This document shows positions 32,020-43,256 of a stretch of DNA of 64,000 nt, one piece after another. Where the stretch lies: assembly GCA_029844215.1 (NCBI GenBank), contig CM056721.1, positions 131,841,254 to 131,905,253 of the forward strand, in the 5' to 3' direction. Position 1 is the first letter of the stretch, and each line of letters begins with the position of its first letter. Made by a program: the position numbers and the translations under genes. This stretch comes from Przewalskia tangutica. Lineage: Eukaryota; Streptophyta; Magnoliopsida; Solanales; Solanaceae. A model generated the notes under the pieces. It was not told the origin of the DNA. It saw only the letters and a list, made by a program, of their open reading frames with translations, and made no database searches.

Positions 32020-32337
32020 TTAGTATATAGATAACTGCTTTCGATTTGTTCAGCAATAAGTTCTTTTTTCTGTTGTTTCAACTTTCAATTTCCTTGTGCT
32101 CTTACCTTATGGTGTTGCCAATTCTGTAATTTTACTCATTTTGCCAAGTTTTCAATATAAATATGTCTCGGATTCACTGTTGAAAAAACCAAGCAATTCA
32201 AATCAGCTACATGACAATTTTTGCCTTTTGAATTTTGTTTACGTAATAACAATATTTACCCCAAGAATCTTTTCATTTTTAATCAAAATTTCAAGTTAAA
32301 ACTTATAGAGGAAAGTAGCTTTTCAGGAAGCATTTTA

Positions 32338-32342
32338 CCCCG
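32338..32342. repeat. Left tip of a Stowaway MITE split by copia-1
   Basis: TA followed by CCCCG at 32336-32342 joins with GTCCGTCCCAATTTATA after 37678 when copia-1 and one target copy are removed, giving a TACTCCCTCCGTCCC-type Stowaway terminus. Confidence 0.6.
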
Positions 32343-32668
32343 TGTTAGAAACCGAGATTCAAGAGTAATCGACCTGCATGTGTGTATAAACTCAGCACTG
32401 CTATGGAGCAATGAACCAAGTTTGTGAAGAAGAGAGGAAGAAGGGAGGAAGAAAGAGGAGTGCGGAAGCTTTCCAATTTTCTGATTAACCACAAAATGTG
32501 TACAAAGTTCCTATTTATACTATGGGCTCATTTGCACCAATTATCCTTATGAGACAAACTAGGCTTAGGCTATAAATGTAAACTATAAACTGTACTACAA
32601 ACTGAAATAGAGAATATAACAAAGTTGTATACTATTGACATCAACACTGTATATTGGTATCTCCAACA
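32343..32668 (-). repeat. 3' LTR of copia-1
   Basis: Plus strand TGTTAGAAACCGAG…TATCTCCAACA. Next to it at 32669-32685 is the PPT (minus GCTTGAGGGGGTG). Confidence 0.95.
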
Positions 32669-32719
32669 CACCCCCTCAAGCTAGGATCTAAAAACAGATT
32701 TTTAAGTCCTAGCTTGGAC

Positions 32720-35700
32720 AATAGATAGTCATGCCGACCTTGAGTAAGTCCCTTTGCGAGTCGTCTTTGCATTCATTCGTGTGGGCAAATGAGTTGTATG
32801 TATCAGCCCTTGTTGAATTTTCTCTCTGACAAAATGACAGTCAATATCAATATGCTTGATTCTCTCATGGAAGATCGATTTGGCGCGACCGCAGCGATTA
32901 TTTGTCGCTATCTGTGTATGGATGGTCAAGGAACAGATAACTCAAAGAAATAGTCCGCGAGCCACACCACTCATGAATCACGACGCTAAGCCGTGACACC
33001 ACCTCGGTGAAATCAGAGCGTAGGTTCTGACTTCCACGAGATGAGGATGATCCAAGAACACTAAATAACTGTAATGAATCTCTCAGTATTGAGACATGAT
33101 GTCCAATCAAGATCACGATAATCGCGAGGCGGTTGTCTCTCCGCCGCATAAAAATACGGACACGGTGCTTGTTTGGTGTACCTAACCACACGATGTGCCG
33201 CCATAAGATGAGATGTCTTTGGACTCTGAAGGAACTGACTCAAGCACTGGACAGCAAAAGATATATCAGGTCTAGTATTTGTCAGGTATAATAGCCTCCC
33301 AATTAGTCTCTGATAGCTTGCTGGATCTTCCAGTAATGTATCTTTACTCTGAGATGTGCCATCAGGATCAGGAACACACTGGTCATAAACAGCAGATGTT
33401 AACTTGGCATTAAGCTCCATAGGAGATTTTGCTGGTTTTCCTCCAGACAGGCCAAGATCAGAAATAAGCTTCACTGTGTATTTTCTCTGATGCATGACTA
33501 TTCCACTAGCATTTCGAGCAAACTCAAAGCCTAGGAAATATCTCAAAGTTCCCAAGTCTTTGATCTTGAAATTCTGCTGAAGTGATGCCTTGGTCTTCTG
33601 AATAAGACCCTTATCATTCCCAGTAATGATAAGGTCATCCACATAGATGAGTACTATCACTATTCTATCCCCAACCTTTTTGGTGAGAAATGAATAGTCT
33701 AAATGACTTTGGACAAAACTTGAGTTCTTCAGGGCAGTAGTAAGCTTAATATTTCATTGCCTAGAAGCTTGTTTTAAACCATATAGAGATTTAATCAACC
33801 TGCAGACTCTTCCTTGCTTATCATCAAACCCTTGTGGCATGTTCATATATACTCCTCATTAAGATCACCTTGGAGAAATGCATTGTAGACATTCATTTGA
33901 TATATTTCCCAACCTCTGGAAGCAGCAACTGAGATTACTACCCTTACTGTGACCATTTTTGCTACATGTGAGAAGGTATCTTGGTAATCAACTCCTTCCT
34001 TTTGATTGTACCCCTTAGCCACTAATCTTGCTTTGAATCTTTCTACCTCACCATCAGCTTTGTATTTGATCTTATAGACCCACTTGCATCCAATGGCCTT
34101 CTTGTGCTTGGAAAGATCAGTAACTTCCCAAGTATTGTTGTCCTCCAGTGCCTTCATCTCAGCCTTCATGGCATCCACCCATCTGTCATCCTGAACTGCT
34201 GCAGAATATGATGTTGGCTCCTGCTCAACCCCCACCTTAGCAATGTAACTTTGATATCTAGCAGCCAATTCAGTGTAAGTGAGATTATTGGACATAGGAT
34301 ATAAACATTGTCTGCTCCTTGTTCCACATGCATGCCTGTATGCTGGATAAAAATCCTTCATCCATGTAGGCTGTTTTCTGCTCCTATCTGATCTCCTCAA
34401 TGATGGCTCAGTCTCAGGTTCAGGGTCAATGGTATTAGTATTCTCTGCCTCCATGTGATTGGTGGGGTAATAGTTCTGATGTACCTTCTCAACAATCTGA
34501 TAACCTCACCTTCATCGCCGGTGATGCGCAACTTCGATAATTACGGATGGATCTTTGGAAAATACTTCCATCACCATCAGTTTCAACTTGTTGAGCTTCT
34601 AAATTTATTGTATTATCAGCTCCAGGTATCTGCTTTTGCTGGAAAGGAAATATGTCTTCATGGAAAGTGACATCTCTGCTTACAAAAAGAGTATTGTTAG
34701 ATAAATTTAATAGTTTGTATCCTTTCTACCTGGAAGAATATCCAAGCAGCACTGCTTTTATTGCCCTGGTATCAAACTTGTCTGCCTGTATAGGTTTGTT
34801 GCATAGCAAAGACAACCAATGACCCTCATATGGGACAGTACTGGAGCCTTCTTATATAGATTTTCATATGGTGAAATGTTTCCCAATATTACTGAAGGTA
34901 GTCTATTCATGATATACCCTGTAGCCTCTACACAATCCCCCCAGTATCTATTTGGTAAGCAACTCTGAAACTTGATAGCTCTTGCTAGCTCTAAAATATG
35001 TATATGCCTCCTTTCAACTAGTCCATTCTGCTGAGGGCTATAAGGACAAGACCTTTGATGAACAATTCCCAATCTAGCAAACAAATCTCTACATGTGATG
35101 TTAATGAATTCTGATCCATTATCAGATCTGATGGACTTGACAGGTACACCATATTGTGTCTTAATCATCACACATAAATCTTTAAGCATAGTAGGCACAT
35201 CTGATTTAATATGTAAGAGATAAATCCAGGTCCATCTAGTAAAATCATCAACTACAGTTAAGAAATATCTCATTCCAGTATATGTGGGAACCCTGTATGG
35301 ACCCCAAACATCAAGGTGTAATAACTTAAATGGAGATGTAGTTCTACTGTTACTAGCTGGAAATGGTAATCTCGTTTGTCTTGCCATAGGGCATACATCA
35401 CAATGTGGAATGGTAAAGCTAGACTTATTACTACTAAAAACATTTATCTTCCTAAGGACACTCATAGGAGCATGCCCTAGTCTTTTATGCCATAGAACTG
35501 CCTTTAATCCTTCTGGACTGATCTTTGTCATGTGTGTCTGCCACCAACCTGTTTCGCCTCGCAGTCTCCAAAGACATATAGACCATGCACTTCTCTACCA
35601 ATCTCCTTCACCTTTCCAGTGAAGAGATCCTGTAGAACAAAGAAATCAGGGAAAAATCTTGCACTACAATTCAATTCCCTAGTTAACTTGGATACTGAAA

Positions 35701-36000
35701 GTAGGTTGAATTGAAAACTTGGCACACAAAGCACATGGTTTATTAGTTCACCTCCTGTCAGTCTACACTTCCCAGTTTGTGAAATCAAGCAATGCCCCAG
35801 TGGCAAATGCGCGTATCCGGATTTTCGAGAATCAGGTGTTTCTATCATGTTTCTGTCTTTAACCATATGATTAGTAGCACCTGAATCTACTATCCAACGA
35901 CATCTACTATTATCTTCAATATGATCATACTTACCTGCCATATGCACTTTTTGATGCGGCGTAGTGCACTGCATCCTTTTCTCTTGGGAACATACAAACA
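32720..36000 (-). pseudogene. copia-1 pol: protease, integrase, RT, RNase H
   Basis: Minus, from 5': protease with RWIVDSGATNHMV (DSG active site, about 35905-35870), LTGGELINHVLCVPSFQFNL; GAG_pre-integrase and zinc-binding WHKRLGHAPMSVL…CDVCPMARQ; integrase core LLHLDVWGPYR, SDNGSEF and NGLVERRHIHILE (the D, D, E residues are all there; frame 35531-34758). Then RRSDRSRKQPTW, WVDAMKAEMKALEDNNTWEV, GCKWVYKIKYKADGE, MNVYNAFLQGDL (34454-33843), catalytic IVLIYVDDLIITGND (33655), LGTLRYFLGFEFAR, GRLLYLTNTRPDISFAV. RNase H is worn, ending HERIKHIDIDCHFVREKIQ (32880-32820). Breaks at about 34455-34757, 33661-33842 and after 33060 interrupt it. Confidence 0.95.
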
Positions 36001-37100
36001 TCATTTGTTGTAACTTGTCTGGTGTGCAGGTCCTTATCATATGTTGAAGCTGATCCTGTTGGTATGTTGACAGCTGGGAATTGCTACCTTCATACCTCTG
36101 TTGAATATATCCATTTTCTTCCACTTGCGGAACCACAGCTGTATTAACCTTCTTTTTTCTTTGGAATCTGAGGGATAACCTACAAGTTGATAACACTTCT
36201 CCATAGTGTGACCCTGATTCTTACAATAGTCACAGTAATACAATAATTTGTGACAGCCTTCCCTGTTGTGTCCCTTCATACGACAATTATCACAGTAGGC
36301 ATATGTATTATACTTTCTATTGCTGTTAAATGAAGCTTTACTTGCCAGTGCCATGCTCTCGACAGAACTTTCTAGGGAAGAAATGTGCTTCTGACTTTCA
36401 TCCTATGCCACCATAGCATAGGCTTGGTTCACACTTGGTGTGGGAGACATCAACAAGATGTGACTTCTAGCTTGATTATATCCGTCATTTAGTCTCATAA
36501 GGAACTCCAATAGTCTCTGGTTGCTTAGATGAGTAATGTACTCTCTTGGATTTGAACATTCACAGGTAGGAGGTGGTATAATCGAGTTTATCTCGTCCCA
36601 CAAATCCTTCATTCTAGAATAATATTGTGCAACTGATGATGTCCCCTGATTCAACATTGATAACTCCTTTTTTAATTGATATACTCGAGAGAGATTGATT
36701 TTGTCGAATCTCTCCTTTAAATCCTTCCAGACAGCTACTGCACTGGATCGATATAGAATTTCACTAAGAAGATTTTATCAACATTTCTCATAATCCACGA
36801 CATCACCAAGGCATTACATCTATCCCATTGCCTCGTGTGTGCAGATCCATACGTATCACGCTTCACAGATCCATCTATGAAGCCAATTTTATTCTTCGTC
36901 AATAGCGTTAATTGCATAGCTTTACTCCACAATGTGTAATTCTCCATTCCGATTAACTGAATGTCAACAGGTAGTGCACCTGCTGTGTCTTCTGCACTCA
37001 TGTAGAGAGGATGGTTATGGTCAATTATCTCGAAATTAGAAGTCGAACTTTCGTCTACAATCATAGAAGGAACTGTTGCTGTGTTTCTCATAACTTCCAA
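36001..37100 (-). pseudogene. copia-1 gag with two zinc knuckles
   Basis: Minus ATG at 37100: NHPLYMSAEDTAGALPVDIQ, LIGMENYTLWSKAMQLTL, IGFIDGSVKRD, WDRCNALVMSWIMRNVDK (the Retrotran_gag_3 and UBN2 pattern), then a break, SSVAQYYSRMKDLWDEI (36640 down), CECSNPREY, RLLEFLMRLNDGYNQARSHI, LLMSPTPSVNQAYAMV. Then a CCHC pair CDNCRMKGHNREGC and CDYCKNQGHTMEKC (36295-36175). At least two stops and frame changes. Confidence 0.92.
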
Positions 37101-37330
37101 TCGAATAGCAAACTCACACTATATCAAGTCGCAGGTTACAAACTACTTTAGAACCACACAAATCCAGTATAAGGCGATCTAATAACAGATCGAACACCTT
37201 AATCGAAGGAAAATACAAATCGCACCTTCGTGAATCAGAGAAACATCTTCGTGAATCAGAGAAATGGAAATCTTACGATTTCTGGAAACCCTACAATTTC
37301 TGTTGGAGTTTATACAGATCGATGCCTCTT

Positions 37331-37346
37331 GCAAGCTTTGATACCA
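37331..37346 (-). other. Primer binding site of copia-1
   Basis: Minus TGGTATCAAAGCTTGC directly follows the LTR end with no spacer, an iMet-tRNA type PBS. Confidence 0.92.
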
Positions 37347-37674
37347 TGTTAGAAACCGAGATTCAAGAGTAATCAACCTGCATATGTGTAAAAAAAACCA
37401 GCACTGCTATGGAGCAATGAACCAAGTTTGTGAAGAATAGAGGGAAAAGGGAGGAAGAAAGAGGAGTGCGGAAGCTTTCCAATTTTCTGATTAACCACAA
37501 AATGTGTACAAAGTTCCTATTTATACTATGGGCTCATTTGCACCAATTATCCTTATGAGACAAACTAGGCTTAGGCTATAAATGTAAACTACAAACTGTA
37601 CTACAAACTGAAATAGAGAATATAACAAAGTTGTATACTATTGACATCAACCCTGTATATTGGTATCTCCAACA
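37347..37674 (-). repeat. 5' LTR of copia-1
   Basis: Same termini as the 3' LTR. The minus-strand U3/R part has TATAAATAGG (37518-37527 on plus CCTATTTATA), a good TATA box. Confidence 0.95.
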
Positions 37675-37829
37675 CCCGTCCGTCCCAATTTATATAAATA
37701 TTTTATTATTTAGGAATTCAAACAACTCTTTTTACTATATGTTGATTTATAATACATTTTATATAATTTTTAAATTTATAAATTTTATTATCGTACTATG
37801 AACCCCCTCATATATAAATTGAGAGAGTA
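37675..37829. mobile_element. Stowaway MITE (Tc1/mariner type), rest of the split copy
   Basis: CCCGTCCGTCCCAATTTATA at the left and TATATAAATTGAGAGAGTA at the right are imperfect inverted ends of Stowaway type with TA target on both sides. About 155 bp with the tip at 32338-32342, AT-rich, non-coding. Copia-1 inserted in its left end and the SINE at its right end. Confidence 0.8.
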
Positions 37830-37837
37830 ACATATAT

Positions 37838-38066
37838 ATACCCGCAAGGGTAGCCATGTTGGTGTAGCAGTAGAGCGCGGGACCGCAAGGTCACGAGTTC
37901 GATCCCCTGCATAAACCTTCTTGGTTGAGTCTGTCACACATGGCTTGCCAAGTGTGGTTAATCGGCTGACGTGGTTTGCAGGCTATTGCGTCAGTCCGGG
38001 GTTTACCCTGTGCGCACTCGGAAGAGTAGCGGGCTGCGGGTTGCTTCGTAAAAAAAAAAAAAAAAA
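37838..38066 (+). mobile_element. tRNA-derived SINE with poly(A) and 12-bp TSD
   Basis: 229 bp between perfect 12-bp duplications AGTAACATATAT (37826-37837, 38067-38078). The head has pol III promoter parts: box A-like TGGTGTAGCAGTAGAGC (37859-37875) and box B-like GAGTTCGATCC (37895-37905). It ends in a run of about 17 A. No protein. The exact TSD, A-tail and promoter boxes show a recent, full-length copy. Confidence 0.93.
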
Positions 38067-38078
38067 AGTAACATATAT

Positions 38079-38634
38079 GATTCAAAATGGATATCACATA
38101 ACTAAAAGGTTGTCTAGGCTCCGAATAAGTGGTCAAATAAGTACATAAATACTTATCCAAATGCGATGAATATCATCCAATTAATACAACAATCATATTA
38201 TCACCACTCGGCCAAAGTGACATCCGATGACAACTCACTGAACGTCATTTACTTGTAAATTAACCAAACTCTATGTGAATATAGTAGTGGATATACGAGA
38301 ATAGTTAATAACTATTACAAGTACTTCAAAAGGGTAAACAATATGAATTGCAAAAGTGACAAACTTGTAGCCAATAAAGATTATGGCCACAACACGCTCT
38401 TCAGTTCTTGAATTAGTCTTGAATCTTCCGTCTTGAATCTTCGTTCCAATTGCAACAAGCTCCTTGATCTGTATAACCTGAAACCAAGAGACACTAAATC
38501 CATACTTGTTATAATTGTGTTGAGTTGAGTGTTAGCACTCTGTTCTTAAGACATTATTGCCATGTATATATCCTTTTACATTTATGTGCAACTGTCTCCC
38601 AAGATAAAATAACATCAAACACATGAGCAAAGGA
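38079..38634. other. Intergenic, possible old copia LTR/leader on minus
   Basis: No gene. The minus reading from the right joins with 40813-41437 if the solo LTR is removed, so part of it may be the LTR or leader of the worn copia at 41438-42450. Not proven. Confidence 0.35.
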
Positions 38635-40812
38635 TGTTGACAGACAATTTTGACCCATTTTTCGTATATTTATTGCAATTTTAAGTATTTTAGCACACCA
38701 CATTTTAATCGTTATTTTGCACATTTTTTACATAATATTCTATGTTCATTTCTTCACAAAATGGCATTGCATCTTTTTATTTTAAATTAAGCATTATGTC
38801 TTTGTTAATATTATGTTTCTATTATTATTACACCGTCGTTTATTTTAATAATGTTTGCATCTCTTTAAATAATTAATTAGCACCGCATTTTTACTTTTAA
38901 TTAGGCATTAAACATTTCTTAAATATTGCATTTTATCATTATTGCATCGGCATTTTTAGTTTTGATAATTTTGTACCTTTAAATAATTTTTCTTTTAAAC
39001 AATTAATCCATTTTGCATTTTTGTCAAACCAAATCAAGACACAATTTGAATCACGATCCAACACCATTTTTTAATTTAATCAAAACCCTCTCTTTTATTT
39101 CCCTCCCCCCCTAATTTCAAATACCACTTTTCATTTCCCCCCCCCCCCCCAAACCAAACCCAAACCCTAAACCTAATCCTACCCCTATATAATAAACATT
39201 ACCCCCCCTTTATTAAAAAAAGGCACTTTCACGTAACCCTCACAGCCGCACACCCCTACCCCTTTAAATGGACCTCGATCCTCTATACTTACCCTCCTCT
39301 CCCATGGTTCCGTCCGCCGCGCCAACTGGCGAACCCCTAGCAACACCTTCAGCCGCACACCCCTGACCTCTCCCTTACCCTCTCTCTGCAGATCTCCCAA
39401 AGAATTACCAAAGAACACCCATCCCCTTTCATTTTTCAAATCCCCACTCCTTTACCCACTGTTTCCGTCGACCACCACCACACGAACCACCACCACCACG
39501 CGAACCACCATTGTCCCCATCACCACCGTGAACCCTCACCACTACCACTGCTCGTCGACCCCTTTACCGGTGGACGAACCCCTTTCCCGTCGAATCCCCA
39601 CTGCTCGTCGTTGGTACACCCCTCGACCTCACCAACACCCCGTCGATCCACCACAACGCCGGCGAACCTCGCCACTGTCCCACCGTCCCACCGTTGAACA
39701 CCCCCAATCCAGTCACCCATTAACACCATCGCGTGACCTTCTCCCATCGAACCTCAGTAGTAGTGGCGTCGCTCCGGCGACTTTGCCGCGGAAGTGACGC
39801 CGCTGCTGCCCTCTCTCTGTTGGTAAGGTTGAACCTTGTCGGATTTAAACTCCGGCGACGCTACGGTTTGTTTCTTCATTTTTGTTGCTTTTATTGTTGT
39901 TGGCTATGTTGGACTGATTTAACGTCATTTTCTAATTTCCATGTCTTAACAGAGTTCTTGGAAATTCTGGTGACCTTCGTTGGTTTTGTTCCTTGATATC
40001 TGTTGGTATATTGCTGGTTGTTTTCACTGTCTTGCTGTTTTTCGGACTGTTTTGACATTTTTTTTACCCTTTAATTGGTTTTGTACTATTTTGAACTGTT
40101 TCCGGCGACATTCTTAATTTTCCGGTAATATTGCTATGTTGCTGCTGATGTACTGTTTCAGCGGCTATTGGTATTTTACTGATTTTGAATAAGATACTAC
40201 ACTTGCATTGACCGATGAAGGAATCTCCGTCTGATTTCCAAGGTCTCCTTTGTGCAAAAGACGAATTTATTTATTTTTTTGGCTTTACTTATTAATTCTT
40301 GTCATTGCATTAAAATTATTTATTCTATTACTAACACTTTTACTAAGTGTTTATGCAGTACAGGAGATCATCTATGCGAAGGCCTAAAAAGGGCTAAAAG
40401 ATATCCCGGAGTTTTATTTTATGTCGCATTTAATTTTAGTTTTATTATTCTGTATTGTACTTTATTTTAATTATAAATTATGAAAAATGCTTAGAATATG
40501 TAGAATAAAAAGACAATAAATAATTAACCTAGGTTTGAACGAATAACCGCAAGTTAGCGGATCTTAAATGATGCCTAATCCCTTCCCTTTAGGATAATAA
40601 AGAACCCTGATCCAGAATCTCATTAATTTCGCAGATCATTAAATGGAGATTAATTGCAGTATTTTTATTGCAATAAATCAAGTGTCCTAATTCACTTAAC
40701 TAATTAGGTGACGACTCCTCAAAATCAGCATTATTGCTCCATCCAGGGAACCGCGCCAAAGAGCAACGTTGCGGATACCGTTCAGACCCCGAGGTCAAAA
40801 ACGGGCGCGACA
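38635..40812 (+). repeat. Solo LTR, probably gypsy (Tat/Ogre type)
   Basis: Bounded by TGTTGACAG and GGGCGCGACA with flanks AAGGA (38630-38634) and AAGAA (40813-40817), one mismatch. It has a TATA box (CTATATAATA, 39186-39195), C-rich and ACC-repeat leader sequence after it, and the terminal block ending TTAGGTGACGACTCC. ORFs 39520-39797 in both strands are low-complexity. The last about 290 bp recur at 42858-43145. No internal region follows. Confidence 0.6.
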
Positions 40813-41437
40813 AAGAAAACTCAAGTGTTTACTAAAGAAGAACCTTTAGTGTTTGAAAGTATGCTTAGAGAGGAAGAATTTAAGAAAATCTGATTGTGGG
40901 TGTCTCCAATTGAGCCAAAAGCCTCAATATATAGTAGTGTAAGAATGCCTCTTCAAGTGCTCATTTAAGTGTCATGTAATGGCCACTTAATTCACCAAGT
41001 AATGTAGCTAAATAATGGCTGATTTATGGAGGAAAAACAAATATTTCAATGCTCCAAAATGTCCCCATAATCAACCAAACTTTTGGACTTTCGTCGCACG
41101 CATGCCTCGGCGCCGCGCTCAAGTCATCGCCAACCGCTGCGCGGCTCAAATGTGCGCTCACGCCCTTTTCCGACCCATTTCGATCTTACACTTCATACAC
41201 TTCTTCCTTCATTTACAAACGTGAAACACGCGTCATTTAATCAACGACCGTCCATCATTCTATGTCTCAAACGTTTACTCACGTACCAATATCTATTTCA
41301 CTAATGAACTTTACGATACTTGACATTATGAGTGCATGTGTGCGTAAATGATATTTCCAACGTGTGAGGACTCAATTGTTCGAGTCATAAATAATGGGTT
41401 AAACTTAATTCCACATTAGTAAATTTCCAACAATCCA
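40813..41437 (-). repeat. 3' LTR of worn copia-3 (minus), partial
   Basis: Minus LTR opens TGTTGGAAATTTACTAATG at 41437-41419, preceded by CAAGAGTGGAT, the usual copia pre-LTR PPT. The LTR seems to continue left of the solo LTR. Confidence 0.6.
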
Positions 41438-42450
41438 CTCTTGAAAGAGATTTTGGCGCACTCACAAGGTGTCTTTCTAGCAATCTTTCGACGGATCGAT
41501 GTTGCATCTGGATAGGTAGTCGTAGCTTTTAACCTTCCATAGTTGTATACCATCAGATTTACTTACTGCGCGGGTGAACGTGATGTCTTGAACCGTCAGT
41601 GTTTAGTGTAAGTCAAGACAACGATACCAACACAACAATTTTCCTTACTTTGTTCTTCTTAATATTTTGTCTGTTGTGGCCATGGACACACTTGAATTCT
41701 TAAGTGCGTAAATTTGAGGCGGTCGATCCTCGCACTTAAATAGGTGGTCTCCTACAAGGTATCTTGCTATACCACACTTCAAGTATGATGTCAAGTTTGC
41801 ATCACTATGTTCTCCCATAACCGTTGGACAACCAAAATACCATAATCCGTAGATAAACGAATATTTCAGATATCGCCATATCTGATTTTAATGCCATCTA
41901 TTTATCATGAGTGAACCTTAGTTTCAACTAATCTACTTGTAAACTGATATCGGGTCAGTTGTAGTGTGTAAAACACATTGAACTACATGTGACATGCGCA
42001 TATCGCTCCTGGTATATGGGTGCACCATGATTCCAATCAGTTCTATGATTCATATCCATTGGTGACTTTCAACGAGACTGTCAAAACACCTCACAAATGA
42101 GTTTGGATTAGACCAGTCCGTTAGATGTCTTAGAAATTCCAATTCCTAAGATGTCATTTGCAATACCCATATTATTCATATCGAAACATCATTTCAACAT
42201 ACTCTTAGTCTCTAGGATCAACCTAGGACTTCTCCTTGTGATCAACATGTCGTCTATATAAAGACACATCATGACGAACGAGTCAGAATTACATTTCATG
42301 CAGACACATTTGTCACACTCATTAATGGAGAAACCCGTTGATAGTAGAGTACCATCAGAGTTTTCGTACCATTGCTTTGGGGCCTGTTTTAGCCCGTACA
42401 GAGATTTGACAAGTCGACATACTTTCTTCTCTTCCTTGGAACCACATACC
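41438..42450 (-). pseudogene. copia-3 RT fragment
   Basis: On minus from about 42435: KKVCRLVKSLYGLKQAPKQW, LLSTGFSINECDKCV, SDSFVMMCLYIDDMLITRRS (catalytic YIDD about 42255), MNNMGIANDILGI. Further down, WYFGCPTVMGEHSDANLTSY (about 41850-41795) is the RT to RNase H border. The rest to the LTR is unreadable. 5' parts are missing. Confidence 0.82.
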
Positions 42451-42857
42451 CCTCGGGTTGTTCCGTATTACTTTCTTCTTCCACTTTCAGACTTTTGGTT
42501 GGAACGCTTTTTAGATTCAGAGTCAATGTTTCTATCGTCAGATTCATTGAAAATCAGTTGTTAGTTTATTTACTCTAGGCTAGCAGTGCATATCTTTCAT
42601 CAAAAATCAATTTTGCATTCAATCACATATTTTAACAAATCATCTTTCATATATTTTTATGCCATACAAATGCATGCTTTTATCAAAACTAAATGTTACA
42701 TTGCATTTTATAAAATATGTCTTTTAATACAACTCTTTCGACAAATCAATTTTTATATATTTATACAATGTCATTGTAATTTATCAAAATTCATCTTTTA
42801 ATTAATACTTGCAAACATCCTTTTAATTAACTTTATACTTTCAAAGCATGTATTCTT
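42451..42857. other. AT-rich interval
   Basis: Nothing recognisable; frames are random short ORFs in T-rich sequence. Confidence 0.5.
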
Positions 42858-43145
42858 TTAGCATAATAATTAACCTAGGTTTGATAGGATAACCATAATT
42901 TAGCGGATCTTACAGGATGTCTAATCTCTTTCCTTTAAGAAAATAGAGAACCCTTACCCAGAATCTCACAATATTTGCAGACAAGTTATATGGAGATCAA
43001 TTGCAGTATTTTTACTGCAATTTTAGGCGCCCTAATTCACCTTAGAATAATTAGGTGGCGACTCATTAACCGTAGCATTTACATAATTCAGGAATCACCA
43101 GTATGTTGTGTTCCATTTAAACCACGATCGAAAACGGATATGATA
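42858..43145 (+). repeat. Second copy of the 3' end of the 38635 LTR
   Basis: AATAATTAACCTAGGTTTGA … AGCGGATCTTA … CCCAGAATCTCA … GGAGAT.AATTGCAGTATTT … TTAGGTGGCGACTC run parallel with 40520-40800. About 80% similar by eye. A truncated LTR of the same family. Confidence 0.75.
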
Positions 43146-43256
43146 ATAAGTACCATCAATTTCTCCAAACTTGAGTTGGAGCATGGCATATTGTTTTACG
43201 ACCCTTAATTAGTTAAACATGATAGATAATATATTTCTAGAGTATTCTTTGTATAT

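Larger units (their letters stand above)
32343..37674 (-). mobile_element. Near-complete Ty1/copia element copia-1 (5.33 kb)
   Basis: Two LTRs of 326 and 328 bp with about 10 differences (about 97% identical), PBS and PPT in place, gag-PR-INT-RT-RH order on minus. TSD is CCCG on both sides (32339-32342, 37675-37678), or CCCCG if a homopolymer base was lost on the right. The high LTR identity marks it as the youngest full element in the window, but stops and frameshifts in gag and pol leave it non-functional as given. Confidence 0.95.

Noticed and set aside
37856..37910. Possible tRNA gene (box A and box B)
   Set aside because: It lies in a SINE with TSD and poly(A); the cloverleaf is not complete.
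39151..39180. Telomere-like AACCCTAAACC words
   Set aside because: Only one or two units within C-rich LTR leader sequence; no array.
39520..39797. Pro/His-rich ORFs on both strands that resemble a secreted or cell-wall protein
   Set aside because: Low-complexity ACC/CCG repeats inside a probable solo LTR, no signal peptide and no conserved start.
42060..43145. Possible endogenous pararetrovirus remains
   Set aside because: RT has YIDD with SLYGLKQAPKQW, the copia type; no movement or coat protein words.
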